Positions 42,616 to 52,042 of a DNA stretch of 64,000 nt are shown here, piece by piece. The notes beneath the pieces were generated by a model. That model had not been told where the DNA came from, did no database searches, and worked only from the letters and a program-made list of their open reading frames with translations. How positions within the stretch are numbered: position 1 is the stretch's first letter; every line of letters begins with the position of its first letter. Source of the stretch: Butyrivibrio sp. AC2005 (GTDB lineage: Bacteria > Bacillota > Clostridia > Lachnospirales > Lachnospiraceae); contig NZ_AUJI01000011.1 in the NCBI RefSeq assembly GCF_000424145.1, forward strand, positions 62,001-126,000, written 5' to 3'. The translations under genes were made by a program, and so were the position numbers.

Positions 42616-45441
42616 ATGAATTTACATGATTTAAGAATAGAATATGATAAGCATCCTAGAGGCTTAACAGTAGAAAGGCCAAGATTCTCATGGAAAATAG
42701 TTTCTGATAAAAAAAATACCATGCAGACAAGTTATCACATACTGGTGCAAAAAGCGGAAAATAGCATAAACAATAGTGATGCCATAATGAATGGTAAGAA
42801 TTTAGAAAGCGAAATAATTTGCGGAGATAGTAATAGCGATACAGGAAGTTATATCGTTTGGGACAGTGGCGAAGTAAAATCCGATACTTCCATTCATGTG
42901 GAGTATGCTGGTGAGAAGCTGGAAGATGAAACTGAATACACAGTCATGGTAACAGTCACAGGCAACCACGGCGAGACAGCAAGTATAACTGGGGCATTCG
43001 AGACAGGAATCTTCAGCAATGAGAGCTTTGAAGCAAAAATGATCACGCATGACTTTGATGAAAATGAGACAGCATGCCCTGTATTCTATAAGCTTTTTGA
43101 ATGTGACAGAAAGGTTAGGAAGGCAACTGCTTACATTACAAGTCACGGAGTATATGAGGCTTCATTAAATGAGAAAACTATCGGAGACCTTAGGATGGCT
43201 CCGGGCTGGACAAGTTATCACAACAGATTACAGTATCAGACATATGATATTACTGACCTTATCAGAGATGAAAATATCATAGAGATCACTGTTGCAAACG
43301 GCTGGTATAAAGGTATCTTCGGCTTTGCATTAAAGGCAAATAATTATGGTGACAGAGTAGGATGCTTTGCTGAAATTCATATCCTGTATGAAGACGGCAG
43401 CATGGAGAAAATCTGCACAGACGAAAACTGGTCAGTAAGAAACGGTCAGATTCTTTCGAGTGAAATATATATGGGCGAGTCTGTAGATACCACAAAGACA
43501 GACTTTAGTGATGGCAACCTTTCCATAAAGGAATTTGACATAAAAACACTTACATCACAGGAAAATGAGCCTGTGAGAGTGACAGAGAGAATTAAACCCG
43601 TGAACATTTTTACGGATCCGGAGGGCAACAAGCTTGTTGATTTCGGCCAGAATCTTACCGGTGTTGTGGAACTAAACATCAAGGGTGAAAAAGGACAGAA
43701 GGTAACTGTCAGTCATGCTGAGACCTTAGATAAAAATGGAGTATTTTACCCTGAAACACTCAGGAAAGCAAAATCAATTGATGAGTTCGTGCTAAATGGA
43801 GAACAACAGATACTCTCACCAAAATTCACTTTCCATGGCTTTAGATATGCGAAAATAGAAGGCATTGAAAAGCTCTCGGAAGACATGTTTACAGCCCTTG
43901 TTATCCACTCTGATATGGAAGTCATAGGAGAATTTAACTGTTCCAACAAAAAGGTCAATCAGCTCTATAGTAATGTGACCTGGAGCTTTAGGGACAACTT
44001 CCTGGATATTCCGACAGACTGTCCACAGAGGGATGAGAGACTTGGCTGGATGGGAGATGCACAGGTATTTTCATGGACTGCATCAGAGATTAGAAACACA
44101 GCCAGATTCTACAGTAAATGGATGAAGGACATCGCTGCTGAATCCTCGCTTGAAAAAGGCGTGCCTCACGTTGTGCCCAACATCCTTGATTCCTACAGCT
44201 CATCTGCATGGTCTGATGCTGCGGTGATTATTCCCTGGGTGGTTTACCAGACCTATGGAGATACTAAGATTCTCTCAGATTCCTGGCAATGCATGCACGA
44301 ATGGGTTGACTATATAAAGAATCATTGCGGTGAAAACGGATTGTGGCAAAGCGGCTTCCAGTACGGCGACTGGCTTGCACTCGATAAGGAAGAGATGGCA
44401 GACAGAACCGGTGCAACAGATAAGTACATGATAGCCAATGCTTACTATTTATATGTAACTGATATTGTAAGAAAAACAGCCAGGGTTCTGGGATATGCTG
44501 ATGCTGAGAAGAATTATAGTGACCTTTATGACAAAACAATCGAAGCTTTCAGGAATGAGTATTACACTCCCACCGGAAGAATAGTAAGTGAAACTCAGAC
44601 AGGTGCTGTGCTTTCTCTGTATTTTAATCTTGCAAGGGAAAAAGACAGAAAGAGAATAATGGACACCCTGGTAGAGAATATCGGAATTCACAAGAATCAT
44701 CTTGTTACAGGTTTTGTTGGAACACCTTATATCTGCCATGTGCTGTCTGAAAACGGAGCTCACGATCTTGCGTCCACTCTTTTTATGAGAGAGGATTATC
44801 CCTCATGGCTCTACGCTGTAAACAAGGGAGCCACAACAATCTGGGAGCGTTGGAACTCAATTACTCCGGATGGAGATTTTGATGAGTCCGGAATGAACTC
44901 TCTTAACCACTATGCCTACGGCTCAATTGCAGACTGGATGTTCAGGAAAATATGTGGTATATCACAGCTTGAACCCGGTTACAAGAGATTCAGGGTTAAG
45001 CCTATGTTTGTAAAGGGAATCTATGAATCAGGCCGCTCCTATGAAACAATGTACGGAACCATAGAAAGCCATGTAAGCTGCAGAGACGGAAAAATTAAAG
45101 TGAAGGTGGTAGTGCCCGCTAACACAACAGCAGAGATAATTTTACCGGAGAAAAATGAGACAGCCGTTGTTGGCAGTGGAACCTATGAATATGAGTATGT
45201 TACCGATACGGATCTCACCGTGGAAAAGTACAGCATGGAAAGTACCCTCGGAGAAATTCTTCAGGAGCAGCTTGCAAAGGATATGTTCGAACAATTTGCT
45301 CCGGGCATGCTTGATAATCCCATGATCGGTTACGCAATGGGCATGTCACTTACTGAGATGCTTACCCAGGCCCCTGAAGCAAAGCCTATGTATGAAGCAG
45401 TAATTGCAGCCCTCAATGTTCAGGAAAAGGCGAACCAATAA
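42616..45441 (+). CDS. GH78 alpha-L-rhamnosidase
   Basis: 941 residues. The N-terminal beta-sandwich domains (RPRFSWKI; GVYEASLNEKTIGD) precede the catalytic alpha/alpha barrel with DCPQRDERLGWMGDAQ near residue 465 and TTIWERWNSI near 740. GH78 enzymes remove alpha-L-rhamnose from plant glycosides, including flavonoid rutinosides, and from pectin. About 65 residues after the last beta domain (from STLGEILQEQ) are an extra helical, Met-rich tail. No signal peptide. Last gene of the AraC-controlled operon, 24 nt after GH3. Confidence 0.92.
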   Translation: MNLHDLRIEYDKHPRGLTVERPRFSWKIVSDKKNTMQTSYHILVQKAENSINNSDAIMNGKNLESEIICGDSNSDTGSYIVWDSGEVKSDTSIHVEYAGEKLEDETEYTVMVTVTGNHGETASITGAFETGIFSNESFEAKMITHDFDENETACPVFYKLFECDRKVRKATAYITSHGVYEASLNEKTIGDLRMAPGWTSYHNRLQYQTYDITDLIRDENIIEITVANGWYKGIFGFALKANNYGDRVGCFAEIHILYEDGSMEKICTDENWSVRNGQILSSEIYMGESVDTTKTDFSDGNLSIKEFDIKTLTSQENEPVRVTERIKPVNIFTDPEGNKLVDFGQNLTGVVELNIKGEKGQKVTVSHAETLDKNGVFYPETLRKAKSIDEFVLNGEQQILSPKFTFHGFRYAKIEGIEKLSEDMFTALVIHSDMEVIGEFNCSNKKVNQLYSNVTWSFRDNFLDIPTDCPQRDERLGWMGDAQVFSWTASEIRNTARFYSKWMKDIAAESSLEKGVPHVVPNILDSYSSSAWSDAAVIIPWVVYQTYGDTKILSDSWQCMHEWVDYIKNHCGENGLWQSGFQYGDWLALDKEEMADRTGATDKYMIANAYYLYVTDIVRKTARVLGYADAEKNYSDLYDKTIEAFRNEYYTPTGRIVSETQTGAVLSLYFNLAREKDRKRIMDTLVENIGIHKNHLVTGFVGTPYICHVLSENGAHDLASTLFMREDYPSWLYAVNKGATTIWERWNSITPDGDFDESGMNSLNHYAYGSIADWMFRKICGISQLEPGYKRFRVKPMFVKGIYESGRSYETMYGTIESHVSCRDGKIKVKVVVPANTTAEIILPEKNETAVVGSGTYEYEYVTDTDLTVEKYSMESTLGEILQEQLAKDMFEQFAPGMLDNPMIGYAMGMSLTEMLTQAPEAKPMYEAVIAALNVQEKANQ

Positions 45442-45464
45442 CTAAAAATGTATTTCACCTTATG

Positions 45465-45497
45465 AAAAGTGCAACTCACCGTAGTTGCGCTTTTTTT
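45465..45497 (+). terminator. Intrinsic terminator after GH78
   Basis: AAAAGTGCAACT pairs with AGTTGCGCTTTT (12 bp, one wobble), followed by further T. Confidence 0.85.
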
Positions 45498-45562
45498 ATG
45501 CCGAAAATGCGTTAATATCGTTTTCAGAAGGAACTTATAGACAAATACGAAAGGGGTTTGGT

Positions 45563-46483
45563 ATGCAAAACGCAATTGAGGTAAATAAGCTGCAAAAAAA
45601 GTACGGAGATATGACAGCTGTAAATAACATTTCTTTTTCTGTAAAACAGGGTGAGCTGTTCGCATTCCTTGGAGAGAATGGTGCAGGAAAATCCACAACG
45701 ATAAACATGCTAAGCACAATTCTTCCAAGGACTTCCGGTGAGGCGCGGCTGATGGGGCATGAGCTGGGAAAAGAGGATGACCTTATAAGAAATGAAATAG
45801 GAATCGTTTTTCAGAATTCAGTCCTTGATAATAAGCTCACAGTAAAACAGAACCTGATGACCCGGGGTGCTTACTACGGATACAGTAAGAGCGAGATGGC
45901 TGACAGACTGAAAGGTTTCTGGGAAGAATTCAATCTGGAAGAGATTTGGAACAGAAAATACGAGAAGCTTTCAGGGGGACAGAGAAGACGCGTTGATATA
46001 GTAAGGGCGCTTATTCATAAGCCCAGTATTCTCTTTCTGGATGAGCCCACCACAGGACTTGATCCGATGTCACGCAAAATGGTCTGGGATTACATAAATC
46101 ATCTGAGGAGACATGAGAAGCTTACGATTTTTCTCACAACCCATTATATGGAAGAAACGGCGGAAGCTGACAATGTGGTGATCATGGATAAGGGAAATAT
46201 CATAGCAGAGGGGACACCTGCTGAACTTAAGAGCAGATATACAGGCAAAAAGCTCATCTGGTATACAGAGGAATGCGAGAAGAACAAGCAAATCCTGGAA
46301 AACTCAAATGTTCATAAGTATCAATATGAAGCGGATCACTACAATATCGCAATGGATGAGGGAATAACCGAGTTTGTATGGAAGAACAGAGATATGGTTA
46401 AGGACTTTGAAGTGATCAAGGGAACAATGGACGATGTATTTTTAACACTTACGGGAAAGGAAATGGTGGAGTGCAATGGCTAA
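45563..46483 (+). CDS. ABC transporter ATP-binding protein (exporter type)
   Basis: 306 residues. Walker A GENGAGKST near residue 37, signature LSGGQRRRVD near 139, Walker B ILFLDEPTTGLDP near 158, plus the C-terminal extension usual for DrrA/CcmA-type drug or lipid exporters. The Met at 45563 (MQNAIEV) removes a non-conserved extension. The gene overlaps its permease partner by 8 nt. Confidence 0.92.
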   Translation: MQNAIEVNKLQKKYGDMTAVNNISFSVKQGELFAFLGENGAGKSTTINMLSTILPRTSGEARLMGHELGKEDDLIRNEIGIVFQNSVLDNKLTVKQNLMTRGAYYGYSKSEMADRLKGFWEEFNLEEIWNRKYEKLSGGQRRRVDIVRALIHKPSILFLDEPTTGLDPMSRKMVWDYINHLRRHEKLTIFLTTHYMEETAEADNVVIMDKGNIIAEGTPAELKSRYTGKKLIWYTEECEKNKQILENSNVHKYQYEADHYNIAMDEGITEFVWKNRDMVKDFEVIKGTMDDVFLTLTGKEMVECNG

Positions 46484-47396
46484 ATTAAGAGGACTGTTAG
46501 GACTTACAAAGAGAAATATGCTGGTATATTTTAACAACAAAGGAGCGATCTTTTTCTCAATGCTTACTCCTATTATAATACTTGCACTGTATCTGCTATT
46601 TTTAAAAAATACTTTCCTTTCATCACTTGAAGGGGCTGCAGCAGGTCTTGGGAATCTCATAAGTGACGGGGATATGGATCAGTTTGTAAACGGACTTTTG
46701 CTCACAGGAATAATCAGTACTGCGCTACTTACGATTCCTTATAACGCACTTGAGATTATCGTTAAGGACAGAGAGGATAAGGTTGACCTGGATATGATTT
46801 CAACACCTGTAAAAAGGTGGGAGATAATACTGTCTTATTTTCTTGCAGCAGTGACAACCGCATTTTTGCAGACAATGATAGTGCTCTCTTGCGGAATAGG
46901 AATTCTTGCGGCAAACGGTTCAATGTATCTTGTAGCGACCGACCTTATAAAGCTTGTGGGAGTTATTCTTCTTGGAACAGTTTCTTCAACAGCGATTTTT
47001 ATGTTCATTATGATGTTTTTTAAAAACATGGGAACCTGCAGTGCATTCATGGGAATCCTCTCTGCAGTATCCGGATTTGTGATCGGAGCATATATTCCGC
47101 TTTCAGAGTTTAATAAAAACATCCAAAATGTATGTAATCTAGTTCCGGCTACAGGGATCTCCATCCTTATAAGAAATTATCTATCGGGAGGTATACTCAG
47201 GCACATGGATGAAAGCATTGGCGGAGTTGATAACGGGGCTTTCATGGATGCCATGCGTGAGGTCTTTTCATTTAATACATACGCTTTCGGGAAAAGCTGG
47301 ACATTGAATCAATCCTGCACATATATAATAATAGTAACAGTACTTTTTGGTCTGGCAGTAAGGATAATTTACCCAAAGGTATATAACAAACGATAA
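46476..47396 (+). CDS. ABC-2 type transporter permease
   Basis: 306 residues with six membrane spans. It has the long loop after helix 1 and the re-entrant VPATGISILIRNYL segment typical of ABC-2 permeases. Partner of the ATPase overlapping at its 5' end. The exported substrate is unknown. It is followed after 12 nt by a LytTR regulator. Confidence 0.88.
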   Translation: MAKLRGLLGLTKRNMLVYFNNKGAIFFSMLTPIIILALYLLFLKNTFLSSLEGAAAGLGNLISDGDMDQFVNGLLLTGIISTALLTIPYNALEIIVKDREDKVDLDMISTPVKRWEIILSYFLAAVTTAFLQTMIVLSCGIGILAANGSMYLVATDLIKLVGVILLGTVSSTAIFMFIMMFFKNMGTCSAFMGILSAVSGFVIGAYIPLSEFNKNIQNVCNLVPATGISILIRNYLSGGILRHMDESIGGVDNGAFMDAMREVFSFNTYAFGKSWTLNQSCTYIIIVTVLFGLAVRIIYPKVYNKR

Positions 47397-47408
47397 GAGG
47401 AAAAGGTT

Positions 47409-47843
47409 TTGAGGGTTACATTTAATAAGATAGGACAGGGTGAAACTGAATACGCGGTGATTAACGCACATGAACGCACCTCTGCCATAGATACAGTAAT
47501 AGGGCTCCTTGAAAACGGGGAGCAGATAATACTCGGCTACAAGGACGGTGAGAGCATTCCATGTCCTGTTTCAAAAATCTATTATTTCGAAACGGTAGAC
47601 GATAAGTGTTTTGCCTACACCAAGGATGACTGTATTGAGATAAAGAGCAGACTTTATGAGGTGGAGGGACAGCTTGACTACAGATTTTTCAGGTGTTCCA
47701 AATCCATGATCTGCAATATCAGGAAAATAAAGAGCGTGAAGGCTGAGTCAAATGCCAGAATGCGTGCAACGCTACTAAACGGCGAGCCGGTTATTATTAC
47801 CAGAAGCTATGTCAAAGAAATGAAGAATAGATTGGGGTTATGA
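47409..47843 (+). CDS. LytTR-domain DNA-binding regulator
   Basis: 144 residues starting at TTG (47409), with GAGGAAAAGG upstream. The C-terminal 100 residues are a LytTR domain (IYYFETVDDKCFAYT, YRFFRCSKSMICNIRKI, ITRSYVKEMKNRLGL) that contacts DNA through beta strands. There is no receiver domain. The LytTR-DUF3021-ABC exporter set is a recurrent self-regulating cassette in Firmicutes. Confidence 0.88.
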   Translation: MRVTFNKIGQGETEYAVINAHERTSAIDTVIGLLENGEQIILGYKDGESIPCPVSKIYYFETVDDKCFAYTKDDCIEIKSRLYEVEGQLDYRFFRCSKSMICNIRKIKSVKAESNARMRATLLNGEPVIITRSYVKEMKNRLGL

Positions 47844-47844
47844 T

Positions 47845-48282
47845 ATGAAAAAAATAAAACTTATAATCGAACAGACTATGATGGTAAGCTTCATGGTACT
47901 ATGCTATGTCAGTATTTACGGACTGTTGGCATTACGACCTTTGAACTACACTTTTGACTGGTACATACCTGGATCCATTGTGTTGGCGAGCTTTATATGC
48001 AGCCTCCTAACGGTATTCTTTCTGTACCCGGATGATGAAGGAAAAGATTCTCCGGCACTAAGCTATACGCTTCGTATAGTCGCACATTTCATTTTACTGT
48101 ATATCATCATTATGGCCTTTGGACATCTTTGCCACTGGTATCACGGAACCTTCGGCTTTATTCTGACCTCGATAATTTACGTGATAATCTACCTGGGATC
48201 CTGGGTCGGAACTCTTATGATTTTCAGGCATGATGAAAAGATTATCTCTGAAGCCCTCGAAAACATCAGGGATGATGACTAA
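47845..48282 (+). CDS. DUF3021 membrane protein
   Basis: 145 residues with four membrane spans and a short charged tail ending NIRDDD. It fits DUF3021, whose members sit beside LytTR regulators and are thought to hold them at the membrane. It starts one base after the LytTR stop codon. The LytTR/DUF3021 pair probably controls the ABC exporter upstream. Confidence 0.8.
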   Translation: MKKIKLIIEQTMMVSFMVLCYVSIYGLLALRPLNYTFDWYIPGSIVLASFICSLLTVFFLYPDDEGKDSPALSYTLRIVAHFILLYIIIMAFGHLCHWYHGTFGFILTSIIYVIIYLGSWVGTLMIFRHDEKIISEALENIRDDD

Positions 48283-48314
48283 ACTTCGCATATCGAAATA
48301 AATGAAACATATAC

Positions 48315-48376
48315 GGCACATTTGTTGCATGGATTTTTTATAAGTCCATTTTGATTGCAACAAGTGTGCCTTTTTT
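48315..48376 (+). terminator. Intrinsic terminator after the DUF3021 gene
   Basis: A 15-bp stem GGCACATTTGTTGCA/TGCAACAAGTGTGCC (one wobble) is followed by TTTTTT and ends the exporter operon. Confidence 0.88.
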
Positions 48377-48531
48377 AGAAATCTGAACAAAGAGGAGGAC
48401 TTCCCAAAACGATAATATATAGACCATAAGATAACAAAAAGCGCTGAACAATAAAGCGCATGTAACACGCAAGATACTGCGAAGATAGCGGTATTGGGAG
48501 AGCACAAGTATAGAAAAGAGAGGATATAAAA

Positions 48532-49368
48532 ATGAGTAAGCTTCCTGTTGCAATTCAGGTATATGGCCTCCGTGATCTTCTGGAGAACACACCTGAAAAT
48601 TTCAAAAATGTAATGACAAAGATTAAGGAATTCGGATATGACGGCGTTGAGCTTGCAGGACTTTACGGTCTTGAGCCCGCATTCGTTAGAGATACATTGA
48701 AAGAAGTAGGACTTACACCTGTAAGTGCACACGTTGCATTTGCTGATATGATGGATGATCTTGATAAGGTTATTGCAGACTATAAGGAAGTCGGCGTTCA
48801 GTACCTTGTAATGCCTTACATGGCTGAGGAGTACAGACCGGTTAATCCTGAAGGCTTTGAAAAGTTCCTTCCTTTATTAAATGAAGTAGGAAAGAAAATA
48901 CATGATGCAGGAATGACATTCCTTTATCACAACCACGATTTCGAGTTTGTAAAGCTTCCTGATGGAAGATATGGCTACGATGCAATGTTCGAGGCAATTG
49001 ATCACGACAACCTTATGTGCGAGCTCGACACCTGCTGGTGTGATGTTGCAACAGGCCAGGCACCTGAATTCATAGAGAAGTATACAAATAGAATTCCGAT
49101 CGTACACCTTAAGGACTACATCAAAAAGGGTGAAGTTAAGAGCATGTACAAACTCATCGGTATTGAGGAAGAGGAGTCAGAGGGTGATACAGGCTACTTC
49201 GGATTCCGTCCCGTTGGCTTTGGCCAGATGATCTGGGAGCCCGTTCTTGAAGCATCAGTTAAGGCTAATGCAAAATGGGTAATCGTTGAGCAGGATGAGC
49301 ACTATGATGCAGACGTTCTTGAGTGCGCAAGAAGAAGCCGCGAGTACCTCAGGATTTTCGGATGGTAA
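48532..49368 (+). CDS. Sugar phosphate isomerase/epimerase-like TIM barrel
   Basis: 278 residues, xylose-isomerase-like (AP endonuclease 2) barrel. The likely metal ligands are in VELAGLYG, FLYHNHDFEF, CELDTCW, VHLKDY and IVEQDEH. It is the first gene of a cassette with an oxidoreductase, a second isomerase-like barrel and a DUF6379 protein. In characterised 3-keto-glycoside and C-glycoside pathways, extra barrels of this family process the released keto-sugar, a plausible role here. GAGAGGA precedes the ATG. Confidence 0.85.
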   Translation: MSKLPVAIQVYGLRDLLENTPENFKNVMTKIKEFGYDGVELAGLYGLEPAFVRDTLKEVGLTPVSAHVAFADMMDDLDKVIADYKEVGVQYLVMPYMAEEYRPVNPEGFEKFLPLLNEVGKKIHDAGMTFLYHNHDFEFVKLPDGRYGYDAMFEAIDHDNLMCELDTCWCDVATGQAPEFIEKYTNRIPIVHLKDYIKKGEVKSMYKLIGIEEEESEGDTGYFGFRPVGFGQMIWEPVLEASVKANAKWVIVEQDEHYDADVLECARRSREYLRIFGW

Positions 49369-49389
49369 GCCATTTATAGAATAGTTATT

Positions 49390-49513
49390 AAAAATCTACA
49401 CCCTAAGAGGAAAAGCTATTTAAATTTATACCTTAAAAAGGAAAAGCTATTTAAATTTATACCTCAAAAAGGAAAAGCTATTTAAATTTATACCTTAAGA
49501 GGAAAAGCTATTT
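49390..49513 (+). repeat. 31-nt tandem array next to repeat copy 4
   Basis: Four units (32, 31, 31 and 30 nt, starting at 49390, 49422, 49453 and 49484), each ending GGAAAAGCTATTT. The first unit begins AAAAATCTA, like the array after trpE. The array runs straight into repeat copy 4 (AAAGCCTTCCCC). Confidence 0.85.
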
Positions 49514-49516
49514 AAA

Positions 49517-49614
49517 GCCTTCCCCCTTCTAGGGGCGCTAATCGTCCAGGGGACGATTGCTCAGCGCGGACCGAAGCGGAGCGAAGACAGGTGGCGCGAA
49601 GCGCCGGATGAGGG
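49517..49614 (+). repeat. Interspersed structured repeat, copy 4
   Basis: Full-length copy: GCCTTCCCCC, GCGCT/AGCGC enclosing ATCGTCC/GGACGAT, CCGAAGCGG, a perfect GGCGC-GAA-GCGCC hairpin and GGATGAGGG. It lies between the first isomerase-like gene and the oxidoreductase. Confidence 0.85.
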
Positions 49615-49654
49615 TCACTAAATAGAAGAAAAAACAAAAAGGAGAAATATAAAA

Positions 49655-50944
49655 ATGAACACACCTAAGGAATTAAGAATTGCAATCATCGGCTGTGGAA
49701 TGATTTCACACCGTCACATGACAGTTATTGAGAACCTCAACAAGAGAGGCCAAAACCTCCGCGTTGTTGCAGCTGCTGAAATCGACAAGGACAAGCTCAT
49801 GGCTTGGGGCAAGAAGTATGGCCTTTCAGAGGACTGCCTCTACCAGGATTTCAGAGAAATGCTTAAGAGAGACGACATCGACGAAGTAGAAGTTTGTGTA
49901 CATAACAACCTTCACACATCTGTTGCAACAGCAGTTATGGCAGCAGGTTTTGACTGCTACTCAGAGAAGCCTATGTCAGCAAGCTACGCTGATGCAAAGA
50001 TTCTCTACGATGCACAGAAGAAGTATGGCAAGAAGCTTGCTATCCAGATCAGCTCAATCTACAATCCTCAGACAAGAATTGCCAAGGAAATGATCGCTGA
50101 CGGAAAGCTTGGTAAGATCTACCACTGCAGATCAGTAGGACACAGACGTCAGGGCCGTCCCGGCTATGATATGCCTTTCTTCAGCCGTGACTTCGTAGAT
50201 CCTAACGTAGGCGTACACGGACCTCTTTTCGACCTTGGTATCTATCACATCGCACAGATGCTCTATGTAATGGGCATGCCTGAGCTTGAGAGCGTATACG
50301 GAACAACAACCTGTGATTATTGGAGAGATAAGGCAATTGATGACGCTGTTGACTGCCACACACCTGTTGAAGATCTTTCAGTAGCAATCGCACGTTTCAA
50401 GAACGGCCTTTCAATGGATATTTATGAAGACTGGGCTATCCACATGGATGAGATCGGCACAAGCTTCATCGCAGGTTCTCTTGGCGGACTTAAGTTCACT
50501 GATGTAGACCAGACAGGTGGCCCCATGGCTGTTCCGGAAGGCGGACAGATCGTTGGTGGTGGTGCTCTTCAGAAGCCCAGACTCCAGTACTTCGGTGTTG
50601 ATGAAAAGGGTCGTCTTTTCGATACAAAGCTTGAGTGCGCAATCGATGATGTTACAGGTATGCAGGAGCTCGCTCTTCATCCTGAGATGGCTATGTACAA
50701 TGACAACCAGCTTCAGTGGTATTCATACCTTCGCGGTGACCTCACAGACGAGACCAGAATTGATTCACCTTACATCGCAATGCAGACAGCATTCCTGTCA
50801 GAAGGTGTTATGCTTTCAAATGAGCTCGGTCGCAGCGTAACAGCTGAAGAGATCAAGAAGATGTCCAAGTCCATCGCAATTCGTGAGCAGAAGACAGACT
50901 TCGGCGTAATCACATATGACTTCGACGAGTACAAGCCCGAGTAA
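49655..50944 (+). CDS. Gfo/Idh/MocA-family oxidoreductase (DgpA-like candidate)
   Basis: 429 residues. The N-terminal Rossmann domain (IAIIGCGMISHRHM) is followed by the EKPMS motif that ends the nucleotide domain, with its conserved catalytic Lys. The C-terminal alpha/beta domain has GPLFDLGIYHIAQMLYVMG. Such enzymes oxidise sugar hydroxyls with NAD(P). In C-glycoside pathways a member of this family (DgpA) oxidises the sugar C3 hydroxyl before C-C cleavage. Synteny with an isomerase-like and a DUF6379 gene supports that type of role. AAGGAGAAA precedes the ATG. Confidence 0.88.
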   Translation: MNTPKELRIAIIGCGMISHRHMTVIENLNKRGQNLRVVAAAEIDKDKLMAWGKKYGLSEDCLYQDFREMLKRDDIDEVEVCVHNNLHTSVATAVMAAGFDCYSEKPMSASYADAKILYDAQKKYGKKLAIQISSIYNPQTRIAKEMIADGKLGKIYHCRSVGHRRQGRPGYDMPFFSRDFVDPNVGVHGPLFDLGIYHIAQMLYVMGMPELESVYGTTTCDYWRDKAIDDAVDCHTPVEDLSVAIARFKNGLSMDIYEDWAIHMDEIGTSFIAGSLGGLKFTDVDQTGGPMAVPEGGQIVGGGALQKPRLQYFGVDEKGRLFDTKLECAIDDVTGMQELALHPEMAMYNDNQLQWYSYLRGDLTDETRIDSPYIAMQTAFLSEGVMLSNELGRSVTAEEIKKMSKSIAIREQKTDFGVITYDFDEYKPE

Positions 50945-50952
50945 AAAATAAA

Positions 50953-51066
50953 GCCTTCCCCTAGGAAGGAGTAAAAACTTTCCTATAGGAATGGAGAACT
51001 CTTCTTAAAGCCTTCCCCTAGGAAGGAGTAAAAACTTTCCTATAGGAATGGAGAACTCTTCTTAAA
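50953..51066 (+). repeat. 57-nt tandem duplication next to repeat copy 5
   Basis: Two identical 57-nt units (50953-51009 and 51010-51066). Each begins GCCTTCCCCTAGGAAGG (a hairpin) and contains the palindrome TTCCTATAGGAA. They run directly into the short repeat at 51067, which starts with the same GCCTTCCCC. Confidence 0.88.
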
Positions 51067-51110
51067 GCCTTCCCCTTGGGGGGAAGGTGCCCGTAAGGGC
51101 AGATGAGGGG
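51067..51110 (+). repeat. Short form of the interspersed structured repeat, copy 5
   Basis: Two hairpins, CCTTCCCC-TTGG-GGGGAAGG and TGCCC-GTAA-GGGCA, are followed by GATGAGGGG. It looks like the first and last parts of the longer element without the middle. It precedes the second isomerase-like gene. Confidence 0.75.
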
Positions 51111-51136
51111 AAATAATAAACGAAAGGAATAACAAA

Positions 51137-52009
51137 ATGTATCAATATAATAGAAAAGGCCCGAAGCGTGGCGTAGCACTTTACAGCTACTCAGCAGAAT
51201 TCGGTCTTAATAAAACACTTGAGGATTGCTTTGAAGAGCTCTATGACATGGGCGCTCACGGCATTGAAATCCTTGCAAATACACATATCGAGAACTATCC
51301 CTATCCTACAGATGAATGGGTTGAAAAATGGCATCATCTCTGTGAGAAGTACGAAGTAGTTCCGGTTGAATACGGTAACTGGATCGACAGCCATGTACTT
51401 GGTGACAGAGATCTTACAACAGAAGAGTCAGTAGAGATGTTAAAGAGAGACATCCGCCTGGCACACCGTCTTGGATTCCATGTAATGAGAACCAAGATGC
51501 CCGTTATCAACGACCTTCTTGAGCCTGTTGAGAACTGGAGAGAGATCATCAAGGGAGCACTTCCTCTTGCTGAGGAGCTTGATATCAAGATGTGTCCCGA
51601 GATTCACACACCCTCTAACTTAAAGGGCAAGCTTGTAACAGATTTCGTTGACTTCATAAAGGAAACAGGCACTAAGAACTTTGGACTTAACATTGATTTC
51701 TCAGTTTTCCGTACAGAGTTCAAACCCGGTGAGTGGGTAGATCCCAACTATACACCTAACAAGCCTGAGGACATCATTCCGCTCCTTCCTTACATCTACT
51801 GCTGCCATGCAAAGTTCATCAACATGAGCGATGACTTTGAGGAGACAACAATTCCTTACCGCGAAGTAGTTAAGGTTATGCAGGAAAATGGATATGACGG
51901 ATATCTTTTAAGCGAATATGAAGGTGCCGACAAGTATGATGAAGGCTATGAGGTTGGACAGACACTTAGAAAACACCACATTTTGCTTAAGAATCTGCTT
52001 GGAGATTAA
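51137..52009 (+). CDS. Sugar isomerase-like TIM barrel, candidate C-glycoside deglycosidase alpha subunit
   Basis: 290 residues. The metal ligands expected of the xylose-isomerase-like fold are Glu155 (CPEIHTPSN), Asp187 (NIDFSVFR), His224 (CCHAKF) and Glu260 (LSEYEG). Its direct partner gene encodes a DUF6379 protein, 33 nt downstream. This pairing is that of DgpC/DgpB, CarC/CarB and DfgA/DfgB, which split 3-keto-C-glycosides by a metal-assisted elimination. Related pairs may also act on 3-keto-O-glycosides. Assignment rests on motifs and gene order. Confidence 0.8.
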   Translation: MYQYNRKGPKRGVALYSYSAEFGLNKTLEDCFEELYDMGAHGIEILANTHIENYPYPTDEWVEKWHHLCEKYEVVPVEYGNWIDSHVLGDRDLTTEESVEMLKRDIRLAHRLGFHVMRTKMPVINDLLEPVENWREIIKGALPLAEELDIKMCPEIHTPSNLKGKLVTDFVDFIKETGTKNFGLNIDFSVFRTEFKPGEWVDPNYTPNKPEDIIPLLPYIYCCHAKFINMSDDFEETTIPYREVVKVMQENGYDGYLLSEYEGADKYDEGYEVGQTLRKHHILLKNLLGD

Positions 52010-52042
52010 TCCAAAAGATCAGTTTAGAAGGAGATAAAAACA

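Noticed and set aside
48094..48732. 212-residue frame on the minus strand
   Set aside because: It covers the end of the DUF3021 gene, the terminator and the start of the isomerase-like gene on the opposite strand, with Cys-rich, non-protein-like composition.
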